Positions 56,295-64,000 of a DNA stretch of 64,000 bases are shown here, piece by piece; position 1 is the first letter of the stretch, and the number at the start of each line of letters is the position of its first letter. The notes under the pieces are model-generated. The model had not been told where the DNA came from, did not search any database, and worked only from the letters and a program-made list of their open reading frames with translations. The stretch comes from JAEUSG01 sp964590225 (GTDB lineage: Bacteria > Fibrobacterota > OXYB2-FULL-49-7 > JAEUSG01): positions 8,970 to 72,969 of the forward strand of contig CAZPWS010000010.1 in assembly GCA_964590225.1 (NCBI GenBank). Reading direction: 5' to 3'. A program made the translations under genes and the position numbers.

Positions 56295-57109
56295 TGAAAA
56301 CTAACTTAATAGACACAAAACATATGCAGTGGGAACTTGTATGGTCTGATGAGTTTGACTATGAGGGGCTACCATCAGTAGATAAATGGGGCTACGAAGA
56401 GGGCTGCTTTTTAAAAAATAATGAGGAGCAATTTTACAAATGCGCCTGTTTAAAAAATTCAAGAGTAGAAAATGGAACACTAATTATTGAGGCTCATAAA
56501 GAGAAAACCCTTAATCCGCTATACAACAAAACTAACAAATCAGAATCTGCGCGAAATAGAAAATTTGCAGACTACACTTCAGCAAGCCTTATAACGAAAC
56601 ATAAAGCGAGTTGGAAATATGGTAGAATTGAGGCAAGAGCCAAAGTACCTTCTGGCAGAGGAACATGGCCAGCATTCTGGATGCTTGGTGCAAATATCAA
56701 TAGCGTCGGATGGCCTGCATGCGGCGAAATCGACATAATGGAATATGTAGGCTACCAGCCTACGCTTATTCATGGGACGGTTCATACCGAAAACAACAAC
56801 ATTAAAAAAAACAAGGGTATCGGAGGAAAATTAACTCTTCCATCCGCCTCCAGTGAATTTCATATCTACGCGATTGAATGGGAAGAAACAGAAATACGCT
56901 TTTATGTTGATCAATTTAACTATCACACAGTTACAAAGAAAGCATCAACCACCAACGAATGGCCTTTCGATCAGGATTTTTTCCTTATCATCAATCTCGC
57001 TATTGGAGGAGACTGGGGAGGAATTGAGGGTATCGATAATTCAAATTTTCCGTGCCGATATGTTATAGACTATGTGCGAGTGTACAAATCGAAGCCACTT
57101 AACTTGTAA
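56294..57109 (+). CDS. GH16 endo-beta-glucanase without signal peptide
   Basis: A 271-residue glycoside hydrolase of family 16 (laminarinase or licheninase type). WELVWSDEF opens the jelly roll, GRIEARAKVPSGRGTWPAFWML is the substrate-cleft signature, and Glu145-x-Asp147-x2-Glu150 in CGEIDIMEYVG holds the nucleophile and acid/base; HGTVHT and INLAIGGDWGG complete the fold. The N-terminus has no hydrophobic leader (MKTNLIDTKHMQWELVW), which is unusual for an enzyme attacking extracellular beta-glucan. The ATG at 56294 overlaps the pseudouridine synthase stop by one base, so it is co-translated with it. Either the export signal was lost, export is non-classical, or the substrate is internal. 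Confidence 0.92.
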   Translation: MKTNLIDTKHMQWELVWSDEFDYEGLPSVDKWGYEEGCFLKNNEEQFYKCACLKNSRVENGTLIIEAHKEKTLNPLYNKTNKSESARNRKFADYTSASLITKHKASWKYGRIEARAKVPSGRGTWPAFWMLGANINSVGWPACGEIDIMEYVGYQPTLIHGTVHTENNNIKKNKGIGGKLTLPSASSEFHIYAIEWEETEIRFYVDQFNYHTVTKKASTTNEWPFDQDFFLIINLAIGGDWGGIEGIDNSNFPCRYVIDYVRVYKSKPLNL

Positions 57110-57164
57110 TAATTTGCGCAGAAAATGTCATAAATTTTATATTGCTCAGCGAGTTCCTTGAAAC

Positions 57165-57246
57165 GCCGCAGTGGTGAAATTGGCAGACACACTATCTTGA
57201 GGGGGTAGCGGGGCGACCCGTACTGGTTCAAATCCAGTCTGCGGCA
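57165..57246 (+). tRNA. tRNA-Leu (GAG)
   Basis: An 82-nt class II tRNA. Acceptor stem GCCGCAG (57165-57171) pairs with CTGCGGC (57239-57245), discriminator A 57246, no CCA encoded. The anticodon loop is TTGAGGG, giving anticodon GAG for CUC/CUU codons. An extended variable arm (the CGGGGCGACCCG region) and the T-loop GGTTCAAATCC are present. It is followed by a short T run (57247-57251), but no terminator hairpin was seen. Confidence 0.96.
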
Positions 57247-57249
57247 TTT

Positions 57250-58317
57250 TTAAACTTTGTTAATCTTCTTTTCCATCCGTTGTTTCGATATCATATAAAA
57301 AAGTCTGCGCCCTTTCCTGCGTGCCATTTCTGACATGTCTGCCGCTTTATCGAATTCGCCTATTATTTCACGACCAATCATCTCTTCAAGCACATCTTCA
57401 AGGGTAACCACACCAGAAAAACCCCCGTACTCATCAACCACACCAAAAAGATGCTCTCTCCTTTCAAGAAAGTCTTTCAACAATTTGTCTGCCCTGATTG
57501 ATTCCGGCACAAGATGGATGGAACGCATCAGTTTATCAATAGTAATACTTTTATCACCTCTAATAATTGCAGAATGTACATCTCTCCGAAACACCACTCC
57601 AACAATGTCATCCTTTGTTTTGCCAAATACGGGAACGCGAGAGTGGACCCAATCTCCCGCTATTTCTCTTGCTTCATTAACTGTTAGCGATGAGGCAAAA
57701 GAGAGAACCACTGTCCTTGGTGTCATTATATCGGCTGCCCGTTTCTCTTTAAGTTCAAGTACATTACCAATAATATTTTCTTCCATTACAGATATGTTAC
57801 CCTCTTTTCTATGCAGACTTGCAAGAGAAACAATTTCTTTTTTTGTTAGCGCACTTCTCTTTCCCCTAGGTAAAATAAACCGTGTAAAAAAACGGATTAC
57901 CGCCGCTATCGGCATAGTAATAAAGATCATTAGCCGCAGAGGATAAACAATTACAAGAGCAAGCTTCTGATTGAATGTAACACCAATTGTTTTTGGTATT
58001 ATTTCAGAGAAGAGCAAAATTGCCGTTGTAAAAATGGCAGTAAAATAGCCGAGTTTACCAGCTCCGTAAACATCAACAAGTAGCGCACCAGCAACAGCAG
58101 CACCAGCCGTATTTGCTACCGTATTAACCGTTAATATCGCGGTTATCGGCTTATCGATATCCTTCTTTAGAAGGCTCAAAAAAAGACCGGCTCGCTTACC
58201 TTCACGCACAAGCGACTCAACATAAGCGTTTGTGATTGAATAAAGAACAGCTTCGGATAAGGAACAAAAAAAGGAAACAACAAGCGTGAACGAACAGGCT
58301 AAAATGAGTAATGTCAT
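57250..58317 (-). CDS. CNNM/CBS-domain membrane protein (HlyC/CorC-like)
   Basis: A 355-residue inner-membrane protein of the UPF0053 group. Residues ~1-170 form the CNNM transmembrane domain (SEAVLYSITNAYVESLV and KPITAILTVNTVANTAGAA, then LFSEIIPKTIGV, a typical helix-linker motif). Residues ~215-335 are two CBS domains (AADIMTPRTVVLSF; LFGVVDEYGGFSGVVTLEDVLEEMIG). The C-terminal CorC_HlyC domain found in many homologues is missing. The start is ATG 58317; the longer ORF up to 58482 is the antisense of the divergent lipoprotein gene. Involved in Mg2+ or Co2+ handling by analogy. Its stop is 4 nt from the tRNA-Leu 3' end. Confidence 0.88.
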   Translation of the reverse strand: MTLLILACSFTLVVSFFCSLSEAVLYSITNAYVESLVREGKRAGLFLSLLKKDIDKPITAILTVNTVANTAGAAVAGALLVDVYGAGKLGYFTAIFTTAILLFSEIIPKTIGVTFNQKLALVIVYPLRLMIFITMPIAAVIRFFTRFILPRGKRSALTKKEIVSLASLHRKEGNISVMEENIIGNVLELKEKRAADIMTPRTVVLSFASSLTVNEAREIAGDWVHSRVPVFGKTKDDIVGVVFRRDVHSAIIRGDKSITIDKLMRSIHLVPESIRADKLLKDFLERREHLFGVVDEYGGFSGVVTLEDVLEEMIGREIIGEFDKAADMSEMARRKGRRLFYMISKQRMEKKINKV

Positions 58318-58329
58318 ACCGATACTGGC

Positions 58330-58346
58330 AATATAATTATTATATT
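58330..58346. promoter_or_regulatory. 17-bp perfect palindrome carrying back-to-back -10 elements
   Basis: AATATAAT, one T, ATTATATT: an 8+1+8 inverted repeat between two divergent genes. It holds TATAAT on the plus strand (58332-58337) and TATAAT on the minus strand (58344-58339). Predicted transcription starts are near 58344 and 58332, giving leaders of only ~11 and ~15 nt, so both messages may be nearly leaderless; neither has a ribosome-binding site. It could be a bidirectional promoter or an operator. No -35 match was found on either side. Confidence 0.5.
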
Positions 58347-58354
58347 TACTGCTT

Positions 58355-59434
58355 ATGAAACAGATTGTATGCTTACTTTTTTGCTTAATTGCCTTTATAT
58401 TGGCAGGGTGTGGTACAGATACCAACTCCCCAACTACACCCACCAGCTCGGACACCACAACCTTACAATCGAACAGTTTCATAACAATTATTCCAAGTGC
58501 CGCAATAAAGATTGGATCTGATTCTACAAGTTACGGAACAAGAAGCGATGAACGGCCATCCCATACAGTAATTATTGATACTTTTAAGATGTCCGCTTAC
58601 GAAATTATGAATCATGAGTTTGCTATGGCCATACAATTTTATATTGATTCAATCTCTCTCACTTCTTGGGACACACTGCAACAGGGCCTAAGTAATGATA
58701 CTCTGCTACTTTTTTGCCAAACCATATACAAAAGCACCGATACTGTCTATGTCAGGCGGGGCGATTCTACAAGAGCTATTATCAAACTGAATGATGTTGC
58801 ACTTAATCTGACATTGGATACGACATATAAATCAATAGATTCAACTTATTTTATAATTATCAAGCCGACGCTATCGTGGTCGCAAACATACGCGAATTAT
58901 CCGGTACAAGGTGTCTCTTGGTTTGGTGCCGCCTTTTATTGTTGGATCAAAACCGAAAAAGAGAGACTCTCTCACTGTTTTGATATTGCCGGACTACTTT
59001 TTAATGTGATATCACTCGCCAACGATGGTTATAGACTTCCTACAGAAGCCGAATGGGAGTTTGCAGCACGAGATGGCAAAAACGGTGATTCTTCGCTCTA
59101 TCCCACTGGCAATTTTATTGAACCATCAAAAGCTCGTTATCTTTCAAACAATCCTATTGTTGCAGGTTATTTTTTGCCAAATGGACATGGCATATACGAT
59201 CTTGCCGGCAATGTTTGGGAGTGGTGTATTGACTCATATAGTGCAGTTTTTTATAATACAACTGCCGCGACGAATCCAAATCCTGTTAACTTGCCCCTAT
59301 CGGCAATAGATTATCGGGTGCTTCGGGGTGGCAGTTACAAAGACTATCCAGTGACACTGCGAACATCCCGAAGAGGCTATGAGTCTCCCCTTTATATGGA
59401 GCATTGTAGCGGGATAAGAGTAGTGAAAAAATAG
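58355..59434 (+). CDS. Lipoprotein with FGE-sulfatase (SUMF1-like) domain
   Basis: A 359-residue lipoprotein: CLLFCLIAFILAGC is a signal peptide with an excellent lipobox (L-A-G-C). After a Thr/Ser-rich linker, residues ~42-359 match the FGE-sulfatase fold: YRLPTEAEWEFAARDG, GHGIYDLAGNVWEWC, RVLRGGSY and GIRVV. The catalytic Cys pair of true formylglycine-generating enzymes lies in R-G-G-S-W-x-C-x4-[YF]-C; here it reads RGGSYKDYPVTLR with no Cys, so it is unlikely to mature sulfatases. Such non-catalytic SUMF1-like lipoproteins are common in FCB and Planctomycetes genomes, and their roles are mostly unknown. Divergent from the CNNM/CBS gene. Confidence 0.88.
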   Translation: MKQIVCLLFCLIAFILAGCGTDTNSPTTPTSSDTTTLQSNSFITIIPSAAIKIGSDSTSYGTRSDERPSHTVIIDTFKMSAYEIMNHEFAMAIQFYIDSISLTSWDTLQQGLSNDTLLLFCQTIYKSTDTVYVRRGDSTRAIIKLNDVALNLTLDTTYKSIDSTYFIIIKPTLSWSQTYANYPVQGVSWFGAAFYCWIKTEKERLSHCFDIAGLLFNVISLANDGYRLPTEAEWEFAARDGKNGDSSLYPTGNFIEPSKARYLSNNPIVAGYFLPNGHGIYDLAGNVWEWCIDSYSAVFYNTTAATNPNPVNLPLSAIDYRVLRGGSYKDYPVTLRTSRRGYESPLYMEHCSGIRVVKK

Positions 59435-59461
59435 GTCTGATATTTGTTCTTTGCAGTTTTT

Positions 59462-59544
59462 GGAGGATTAGGCTAATTGGTAAGTCAGCGGTCTTGAAAA
59501 CCGCCGTCCGAAAGGACTTGGGGGTTCGAGTCCCTCATCCTCCG
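59462..59544 (+). tRNA. tRNA-Ser (UGA)
   Basis: An 83-nt class II tRNA. Acceptor GGAGGAT (59462-59468) pairs with ATCCTCC (59537-59543); discriminator G 59544; no CCA. The anticodon stem GCGGT/ACCGC encloses loop CTTGAAA, anticodon TGA (reads UCA). The variable arm GTCC-GAAA-GGAC and the T-loop GGGTTCGAGTCCC are clear. Confidence 0.97.
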
Positions 59545-59590
59545 TATTTTATTCGAAATTTTATAACGCATCTTTTATTTGGATCAGTAA

Positions 59591-60865
59591 ATGATCAACT
59601 GGTTTCTGCAAAAAATATCTAATAACAAGAGAACTATTCGCACACAAGATAATCGCATCACACCATTATCGGTCGATGCGGATGCAATGAAGACCATACG
59701 AAGACTTTCGAGTCATGGCCATAAGGCTTACATTGTTGGAGGAGCTATACGAGATACCCTTTTGGGTATGACACCCAAGGACTGGGATGTAGTAACATCT
59801 GCCCATCCAGGAGAAATTAAAAAGATATTCCGTAACGCGTATATAATCGGTCGCCGCTTTAAGCTTGTACACATCCATTTTGCCAACAAGAAAGTTATTG
59901 AAACTGCAACTTTCCGTAAACATCACGGTAAAGTGGCTATCGATACACCTATCGATGATGATAATGTATTTGGTACAGAGCATGATGATGCATTCCGCAG
60001 AGACTTTACAATAAATGCACTTTTTTACGATCCTATTAAGGATATATTAATTGACCATGTTGGGGGTTTAAGCGACATTAGAAATAGGACACTGCGCTGT
60101 ATTGGAACGCCCGCAATTCGCCTAAAAGAAGATCCTGTGAGAATATTACGGGCAATAAAATTCGCCGCCAAGTTTAATTTGAAAATTGAAAAGCTCCTCG
60201 CGAGTGAAATGGTTCGCCATAGAGAATCCATAAATTTGTGCAGTCAACGGCGCCTTTTTGAAGAATTGGCAAAGATCCTGAGGAGCGGAATACTTTCTGA
60301 CTTTATTACAAAAGCAAGCGAATACTCATTTTTGCCGTTTTTTTTCCCTCCACTTGAAGAACTGCATAAAAAGCATTCCCAACTTCTTAAGCGAACAGCC
60401 GACATTTGCGACAAACTCGCTCGCGAAGTTCCATATGATATCACGCTGCAATATTCGCTTCTTCTATGGCCATTTATAAATACAAAAAATGAAAAGCTTA
60501 TAGATATTCAGCAGGCTACAAAGCTTGTATTTAGGGAATTTTCTGACCATTTCCAGATGTCGAAGGCAGAAAGGATGCGGATGCGCACACTGATAGTGCT
60601 TCTTCCACGCTTTACCTATATCCTTTCAATACAACATAACGGCAAAAAAAAGGCAGCACACAAAAAGCTTATCAGCTCACAATTTTATGATGCAGCATTC
60701 AGACTTTTTAAACTCACTGAATTAGCCGCTAAGGGAACTACCCCCGATTCGGATGCATGGGAAAAAATGGATACCTTGAGATCGGGTACACCTGTTGTTG
60801 ACACAGGCTCTAATATTTTATCAGTCGAACAGCGGCCAACTAAAATAAAGCGGCGTTCAATTTGA
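59591..60865 (+). CDS. pcnB: Poly(A) polymerase PcnB-type (class II nucleotidyltransferase)
   Basis: A 424-residue protein that adds poly(A) tails to RNA 3' ends. IVGGAIRDTLLG (G50, G51) and TPKDWDVVT with Asp64 and Asp66 are the catalytic G-G ... D-x-D of the nucleotidyltransferase fold; YIIGRRFKLVHI and RRDFTINALFYD follow, then EDPVRILRAIKFAAKF, the PolyA_pol RNA-binding helix. The R-[RK]-F-K-L-[VA]-H pattern after the catalytic region favours PcnB over CCA-adding enzyme, and both tRNAs here lack encoded CCA, so a separate CCA enzyme is required. The basic C-terminal tail (KIKRRSI) is typical. Overlaps the next gene by 4 nt. Confidence 0.88.
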   Translation: MINWFLQKISNNKRTIRTQDNRITPLSVDADAMKTIRRLSSHGHKAYIVGGAIRDTLLGMTPKDWDVVTSAHPGEIKKIFRNAYIIGRRFKLVHIHFANKKVIETATFRKHHGKVAIDTPIDDDNVFGTEHDDAFRRDFTINALFYDPIKDILIDHVGGLSDIRNRTLRCIGTPAIRLKEDPVRILRAIKFAAKFNLKIEKLLASEMVRHRESINLCSQRRLFEELAKILRSGILSDFITKASEYSFLPFFFPPLEELHKKHSQLLKRTADICDKLAREVPYDITLQYSLLLWPFINTKNEKLIDIQQATKLVFREFSDHFQMSKAERMRMRTLIVLLPRFTYILSIQHNGKKKAAHKKLISSQFYDAAFRLFKLTELAAKGTTPDSDAWEKMDTLRSGTPVVDTGSNILSVEQRPTKIKRRSI

Positions 60866-62682
60866 ATAGTAACCACATAGCTTTCTTAATTTTTTTAATA
60901 TTTCATGCGCTAACATTTAGCGAAGAAACCTTTTTTTTCTCTTCCGACGCTTATATTATAACAGATAATGAATTTTTCCTTGTTGGTTCACCTTTTGGCG
61001 GTGTTGACAACGAAAATGGTTTTGTTCATTTCTTGGCACCAATCAATTCAGGAGAAGCAAAGCAAAATCAGTCAAACAGCGATACGACAGCTCCAATAAT
61101 CGACTTTATTCAACCTTTAACAGTTCCCAATAATGCACAGGGATTTTCGGTAATATTTAGAGTAACCGACGATTCTACAGGTGTCAAACAGGTGTTATTT
61201 TGCTACCGAACAGGCGGCGACCCATTAATTAAAACCGAAGAAATCAAACCGGTAATGGGAATTTACAGCAAAACTGTTCAGCCCCTCTATTTTTCACTAA
61301 AAGGTTTTGCGTGGTACATAGAAGCTGCCGATAATGCCGGAAACATTGCCCGTTTTGAACCAGATAATTCCACCTTTCTTAATAGTGTTCGAATTGATAA
61401 CGCTACAAAGTTCAGCATCGAATCGGGTAGAAATATCACCAATAATTCCTGGTCCTTATTCTCACTGCCGTTCTATCCGCAAAATCCGTCAGCAGCCGAC
61501 TTACTAACGCCTGTACTCGGCAATCACGACTCAAAACAGTGGAAAATGGTAGTATGGAACGGCTCGAGATACACTTCGCTCTCTGATTCTACATTACAAT
61601 TTACACCTGGACAGAGCTATTATATCTATTCACGCAACAAGGTTATTGATTTTACCATCAATACACTTTACACCACACCAATAAGTTCAAGATACACTAT
61701 CTTGCTAAGAGAATCTGGCTGGAGCCACATTTCTGTTCCTTTTGCATTTCCCGTTAAATGGAAGAACTTTTTTGAAAACGATAGTAGTCGAATACTTTGG
61801 AATCTTGAGGGTCCACTCCCCGATCCTCTGCCTAATGATTTCTCGGGGGTTGCCGATCCCGAATCCGTGCTGTATCCGTGGGGCGGATACTGGGTTTATA
61901 ACCCTAATTCATTTGTCTGTTCGTTAAAAGTGGCGCCAATTGCTTCAAGCTATGCTAACAAACAAGTAAGAGACAGTACCGATAATGCAAACTACATTTT
62001 TACTTCACTAAAAAATGGTAGGAAGATAATCATCGGGAGACGCGAAACTTCATCAACAATTATGGAGCCGCCGTCCGTGTACGAAAACCGGCTGTACTTG
62101 CCAACCCCAAACGGTTCGGCTGCGATTGCACGCTTTCACGCTGTAAATAGCGGTTCCCCTATTATCGATTCGTTCATTTCTGAGGATAATTCTGGAAATA
62201 CACCTGTACTTTTTTCTACAACATCATACAACATTGAGACAAATTTGCTGTGGAACATTAAAACAGGAATGGAATTACCACTATTACTTGACCACGAGAA
62301 CACAGTACCAAATGGGACTTGGCTTTTCGTTACAGGAGTTAAAAAAACTGTTGATTCGATTATGTTAGAATTAAAGCGTAAAGCGCCCACACACAGTTTT
62401 ATCTCGTTTCCCTACCCAAATCCATTCAATCCTTCAACCAAAATACGGATAGGCTTACCAAATGGCGCACTTCATAACATAAAGTGGTCACTAGCAAACA
62501 TTAGCGGCCAGCTAATTGTAACCAACGAAGTAACGGTCGCTTCTGGTTGGAATGAGATTGTTATCGATGCGAATAAAATATCACGCAATCTGATACCTTC
62601 CGGAATTTACCTTTTAAATTTACAAATAATAAGCCCAAATACGACTCTATCAAAAAATTTTCGGTTGATATTTTTAAAGTAA
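60862..62682 (+). CDS. Secreted protein with T9SS-type C-terminal sorting domain
   Basis: A 606-residue secreted protein. TTG 60862 overlaps the pcnB stop by 4 nt (TTGA); the signal peptide (MNSNHIAFLIFLIFHALTFSEE) begins right there and no nearby ATG exists, so this weak start is preferred. Residues ~75-170 contain a calcium-free Ig/FN3-like module (TTAPIIDF ... WYIEAADNAGNIARF). Residues ~193-340 hold two repeats of a WSLFSLPFYPQNPSA ... WNGSRYTSL ... GQSYYIY pattern also seen in the pre-terminal region of the giant gene (WRMTSLPYMGSIS). The C-terminus (about 525-606) has PYPNPFNPSTKIRIGLPNG and GIYLLNL, ending FRLIFLK, matching the sorting domain of the giant protein. Function unknown. Confidence 0.8.
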   Translation: MNSNHIAFLIFLIFHALTFSEETFFFSSDAYIITDNEFFLVGSPFGGVDNENGFVHFLAPINSGEAKQNQSNSDTTAPIIDFIQPLTVPNNAQGFSVIFRVTDDSTGVKQVLFCYRTGGDPLIKTEEIKPVMGIYSKTVQPLYFSLKGFAWYIEAADNAGNIARFEPDNSTFLNSVRIDNATKFSIESGRNITNNSWSLFSLPFYPQNPSAADLLTPVLGNHDSKQWKMVVWNGSRYTSLSDSTLQFTPGQSYYIYSRNKVIDFTINTLYTTPISSRYTILLRESGWSHISVPFAFPVKWKNFFENDSSRILWNLEGPLPDPLPNDFSGVADPESVLYPWGGYWVYNPNSFVCSLKVAPIASSYANKQVRDSTDNANYIFTSLKNGRKIIIGRRETSSTIMEPPSVYENRLYLPTPNGSAAIARFHAVNSGSPIIDSFISEDNSGNTPVLFSTTSYNIETNLLWNIKTGMELPLLLDHENTVPNGTWLFVTGVKKTVDSIMLELKRKAPTHSFISFPYPNPFNPSTKIRIGLPNGALHNIKWSLANISGQLIVTNEVTVASGWNEIVIDANKISRNLIPSGIYLLNLQIISPNTTLSKNFRLIFLK

Positions 62683-62825
62683 TATTCCTAAAGAATTTTG
62701 GATAACTCAAAATAGCGGTGGTTTCTAATTGGCTATATAGTTAGTGGTAGTATAAAAGCTCAAAAGGAGACCTTGTTTCATGGGAACAGAAATCGGCAAT
62801 CCATAAAACCTAATCATTTAGCATT

Positions 62826-63995
62826 TTAATTAGTTGACTTATTTGTTGCAGATAGGTCGCCACTAACCTTTCGTCGCTGGAGAGTTTCTTCTGCCAGTCT
62901 TTTCATAACAAGATGTTCTTCGTATGTAGTGGTAAAGTAGTGTCCATTAGTTCCATCATACCTTGCCACGAAATAGAGAAAAGGGGTACTTGCAGGGGAA
63001 ATTGCTGCTCTCAAAGAAGCCTCACCAGGACTTCCAATTGGACCTGGCGGAAGACCTCGCCTAACTCTCGTGTTATAGGGGTGATCCCGCGATAAATCGG
63101 ACTTTGTGAGCTGCGGTCCTGTTTTTCTGAATGCATAACAAACCGTTGGATCCGCTCCAAGAGGCATCCTTTTACGCAATCTATTGTAAAAAACACCTGA
63201 AATAATCTCCCGTTCTTCTTTTATAACCGCTTCTGCTTCAATAATTGAAGCCATAGTAACTAACTCATGTCTTGTGTACTTTTTTGTTAAATCGTTAACT
63301 TTGTGTACCCGACTATAAACTTCCATAAACCTGTTAACCATCTGCCGTAGCGCGGCTTCTGAAGAGGCATTCCAAGGTATCCAGTAGGTGTCGGGAAAGA
63401 GATACCCCTCCAGACTAGTAGCCTCGACGCCAAGCGACTTCGCAAACACAGAGTCGTTGATCAATCCGATTATTTCGCTTGAATCCATATCAAGTTTTGC
63501 ACGCATAATAGATGCAATTTGCCAAGAAGTAGCCCCTTCAGTAATAACAACACTGTTATTATATGTAGTACCTCTTGAAAGACTTCCAAGAATATCTGCA
63601 ACGGCCATTCTACTTGAAAACCGGTAACGACCAGCCTTAATCTTGGTTGATTCTCCACGCAGCGCAGCTAAAATCTGAAACTGTAGCGGCGATTCTATAA
63701 TTCCAAGATTATGCAGCAGTTGACTAACTCTTGTCAGTGTTGAACCCCGTTCCACTATGAATACGGTTTCTACTAGAGGTCCCTCCCGTTCTTTTGTTGC
63801 GTCTGCCATTATTAAAAACCACCCTGCAACAGCAAGAAGCAGAGAAAAACCGGCAACAACAAAGAACAATTTTAAGAATAACTTTATTCTGAAAAAAGGG
63901 AAGAGTACTGCGTAAAGTATAAATCCACACACCATTAGCACAAAAATCAACAAAAGCACTAACAAGTCCACAATTCTATTTGTTATAGCCGCCAT
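62826..63995 (-). CDS. mltG: Endolytic peptidoglycan transglycosylase MltG
   Basis: Inner-membrane enzyme that cuts nascent glycan strands and sets their length. The 389-residue protein has the YceG/MltG domain (about 73-375): the LysM-like N-terminal lobe (VERGSTLTRVSQLLHNLGII), FPDTYWIPW, ASIIEAEA with catalytic Glu253, VFYNRLRKRMPLGADPTVCYA, and YNTRVRRGLPPGPIGSPG. The N-terminus has two hydrophobic segments (about 8-30 and 38-63), while most homologues have one, so an extra transmembrane helix or an upstream-extended reading frame is possible; ATG 63995 is 5 nt from the right edge and its ribosome-binding site is cut off. Confidence 0.93.
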   Translation of the reverse strand: MAAITNRIVDLLVLLLIFVLMVCGFILYAVLFPFFRIKLFLKLFFVVAGFSLLLAVAGWFLIMADATKEREGPLVETVFIVERGSTLTRVSQLLHNLGIIESPLQFQILAALRGESTKIKAGRYRFSSRMAVADILGSLSRGTTYNNSVVITEGATSWQIASIMRAKLDMDSSEIIGLINDSVFAKSLGVEATSLEGYLFPDTYWIPWNASSEAALRQMVNRFMEVYSRVHKVNDLTKKYTRHELVTMASIIEAEAVIKEEREIISGVFYNRLRKRMPLGADPTVCYAFRKTGPQLTKSDLSRDHPYNTRVRRGLPPGPIGSPGEASLRAAISPASTPFLYFVARYDGTNGHYFTTTYEEHLVMKRLAEETLQRRKVSGDLSATNKSTN

Positions 63996-64000
63996 ATATA

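Noticed and set aside
57335..57946. 203-codon plus-strand open frame opposite the CBS gene
   Set aside because: Antisense to conserved CBS and CNNM motifs, and low-complexity Ser/Leu content is typical of a shadow frame.
58318..58482. N-terminal extension of the CNNM/CBS protein
   Set aside because: It is the reverse complement of the signal peptide and linker of the divergent lipoprotein gene. The fold begins at ATG 58317.
58355..59434. Lipoprotein as the maturase of the sulfatase at 46316
   Set aside because: The SUMF1-like fold is present, but the Cys pair needed to make formylglycine is missing, and it would sit outside the cytoplasm, while the sulfatase has no export signal.
57165..59544. 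Genomic island between tRNA-Leu and tRNA-Ser
   Set aside because: No integrase, no direct repeats of tRNA ends, and ordinary housekeeping content on both sides.
62780..62806. Eight-codon frame (MGTEIGNP) with an AAGGAG site in the 143-nt gap 62683-62825
   Set aside because: Possibly a leader peptide, but too short to support, and no gene follows on the plus strand. A TATAAAA-like sequence nearby is not convincing.

Overview
The window looks like chromosome of a Gram-negative, probably anaerobic bacterium of the FCB group, most likely Fibrobacterota or a close relative. This is inferred from a fused LpxC-FabZ, BamA/TamB/Skp outer-membrane biogenesis genes, two secreted proteins ending in a type IX secretion (T9SS)-like sorting domain with a P-N-P-F-N-P motif, a ClpC-type unfoldase, and a phosphate butyryltransferase/butyrate kinase fusion. 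No insertion sequence, prophage, CRISPR array or rRNA was seen. Coding density is very high and many neighbours overlap by 1 or 4 nt.

Left part (1-18198, almost all minus strand): clpC, tamB, bamA, skp/ompH, lpxD, lpxC-fabZ, nagB and a partial AAC(3)-like gene run in one direction. They cover envelope assembly and lipid A synthesis, but lpxA is not here. A second minus-strand run goes from bioD through two related secreted proteins (DUF5683-like) to a UDP-glucuronate decarboxylase and galE, which make nucleotide sugars. A small zinc/iron-cluster protein (YkgJ type) lies between the two runs.

Middle (18289-34176): one gene of 15.9 kb encodes a 5,295-residue secreted protein. It has a signal peptide, three N-W beta-strand modules, two right-handed beta-helix regions built around a duplicated ~130-residue block, a long series of fibronectin-III-like modules, and a C-terminal sorting domain.

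Surface-glycan cluster (34195-50663, all minus strand, 14 genes): transcription would run from a Na+/Ca2+ exchanger through a membrane-anchored AraC regulator, a sulfatase, an RmlD-like reductase, a NeuB-type synthase, a GNAT acetyltransferase, an aldo/keto reductase, a cytidylyltransferase-aminotransferase fusion, a methyltransferase, a nucleotide-sugar dehydrogenase, a glycosyltransferase, two radical SAM proteins and a second methyltransferase. Together they suggest synthesis, CMP activation, amination, acetylation and tailoring of an unidentified nonulosonate-like acidic sugar. This is the best candidate for an undescribed pathway.

Right part (50705-63995): the Ptb-Buk fusion, a small putative lipoprotein, a second YkgJ-type protein, a translationally coupled PDZ-radical SAM / pseudouridine synthase / GH16 glucanase set, tRNA-Leu(GAG), a CBS-domain membrane protein, a lipoprotein with an FGE-like fold, tRNA-Ser(UGA), poly(A) polymerase, a second T9SS-type secreted protein, and MltG at the right edge.

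All functional names rest on motif and family recognition by eye; no database search was run. Start codons were moved from the longest ORF where a ribosome-binding site, a promoter or a neighbouring stop codon argued for it.
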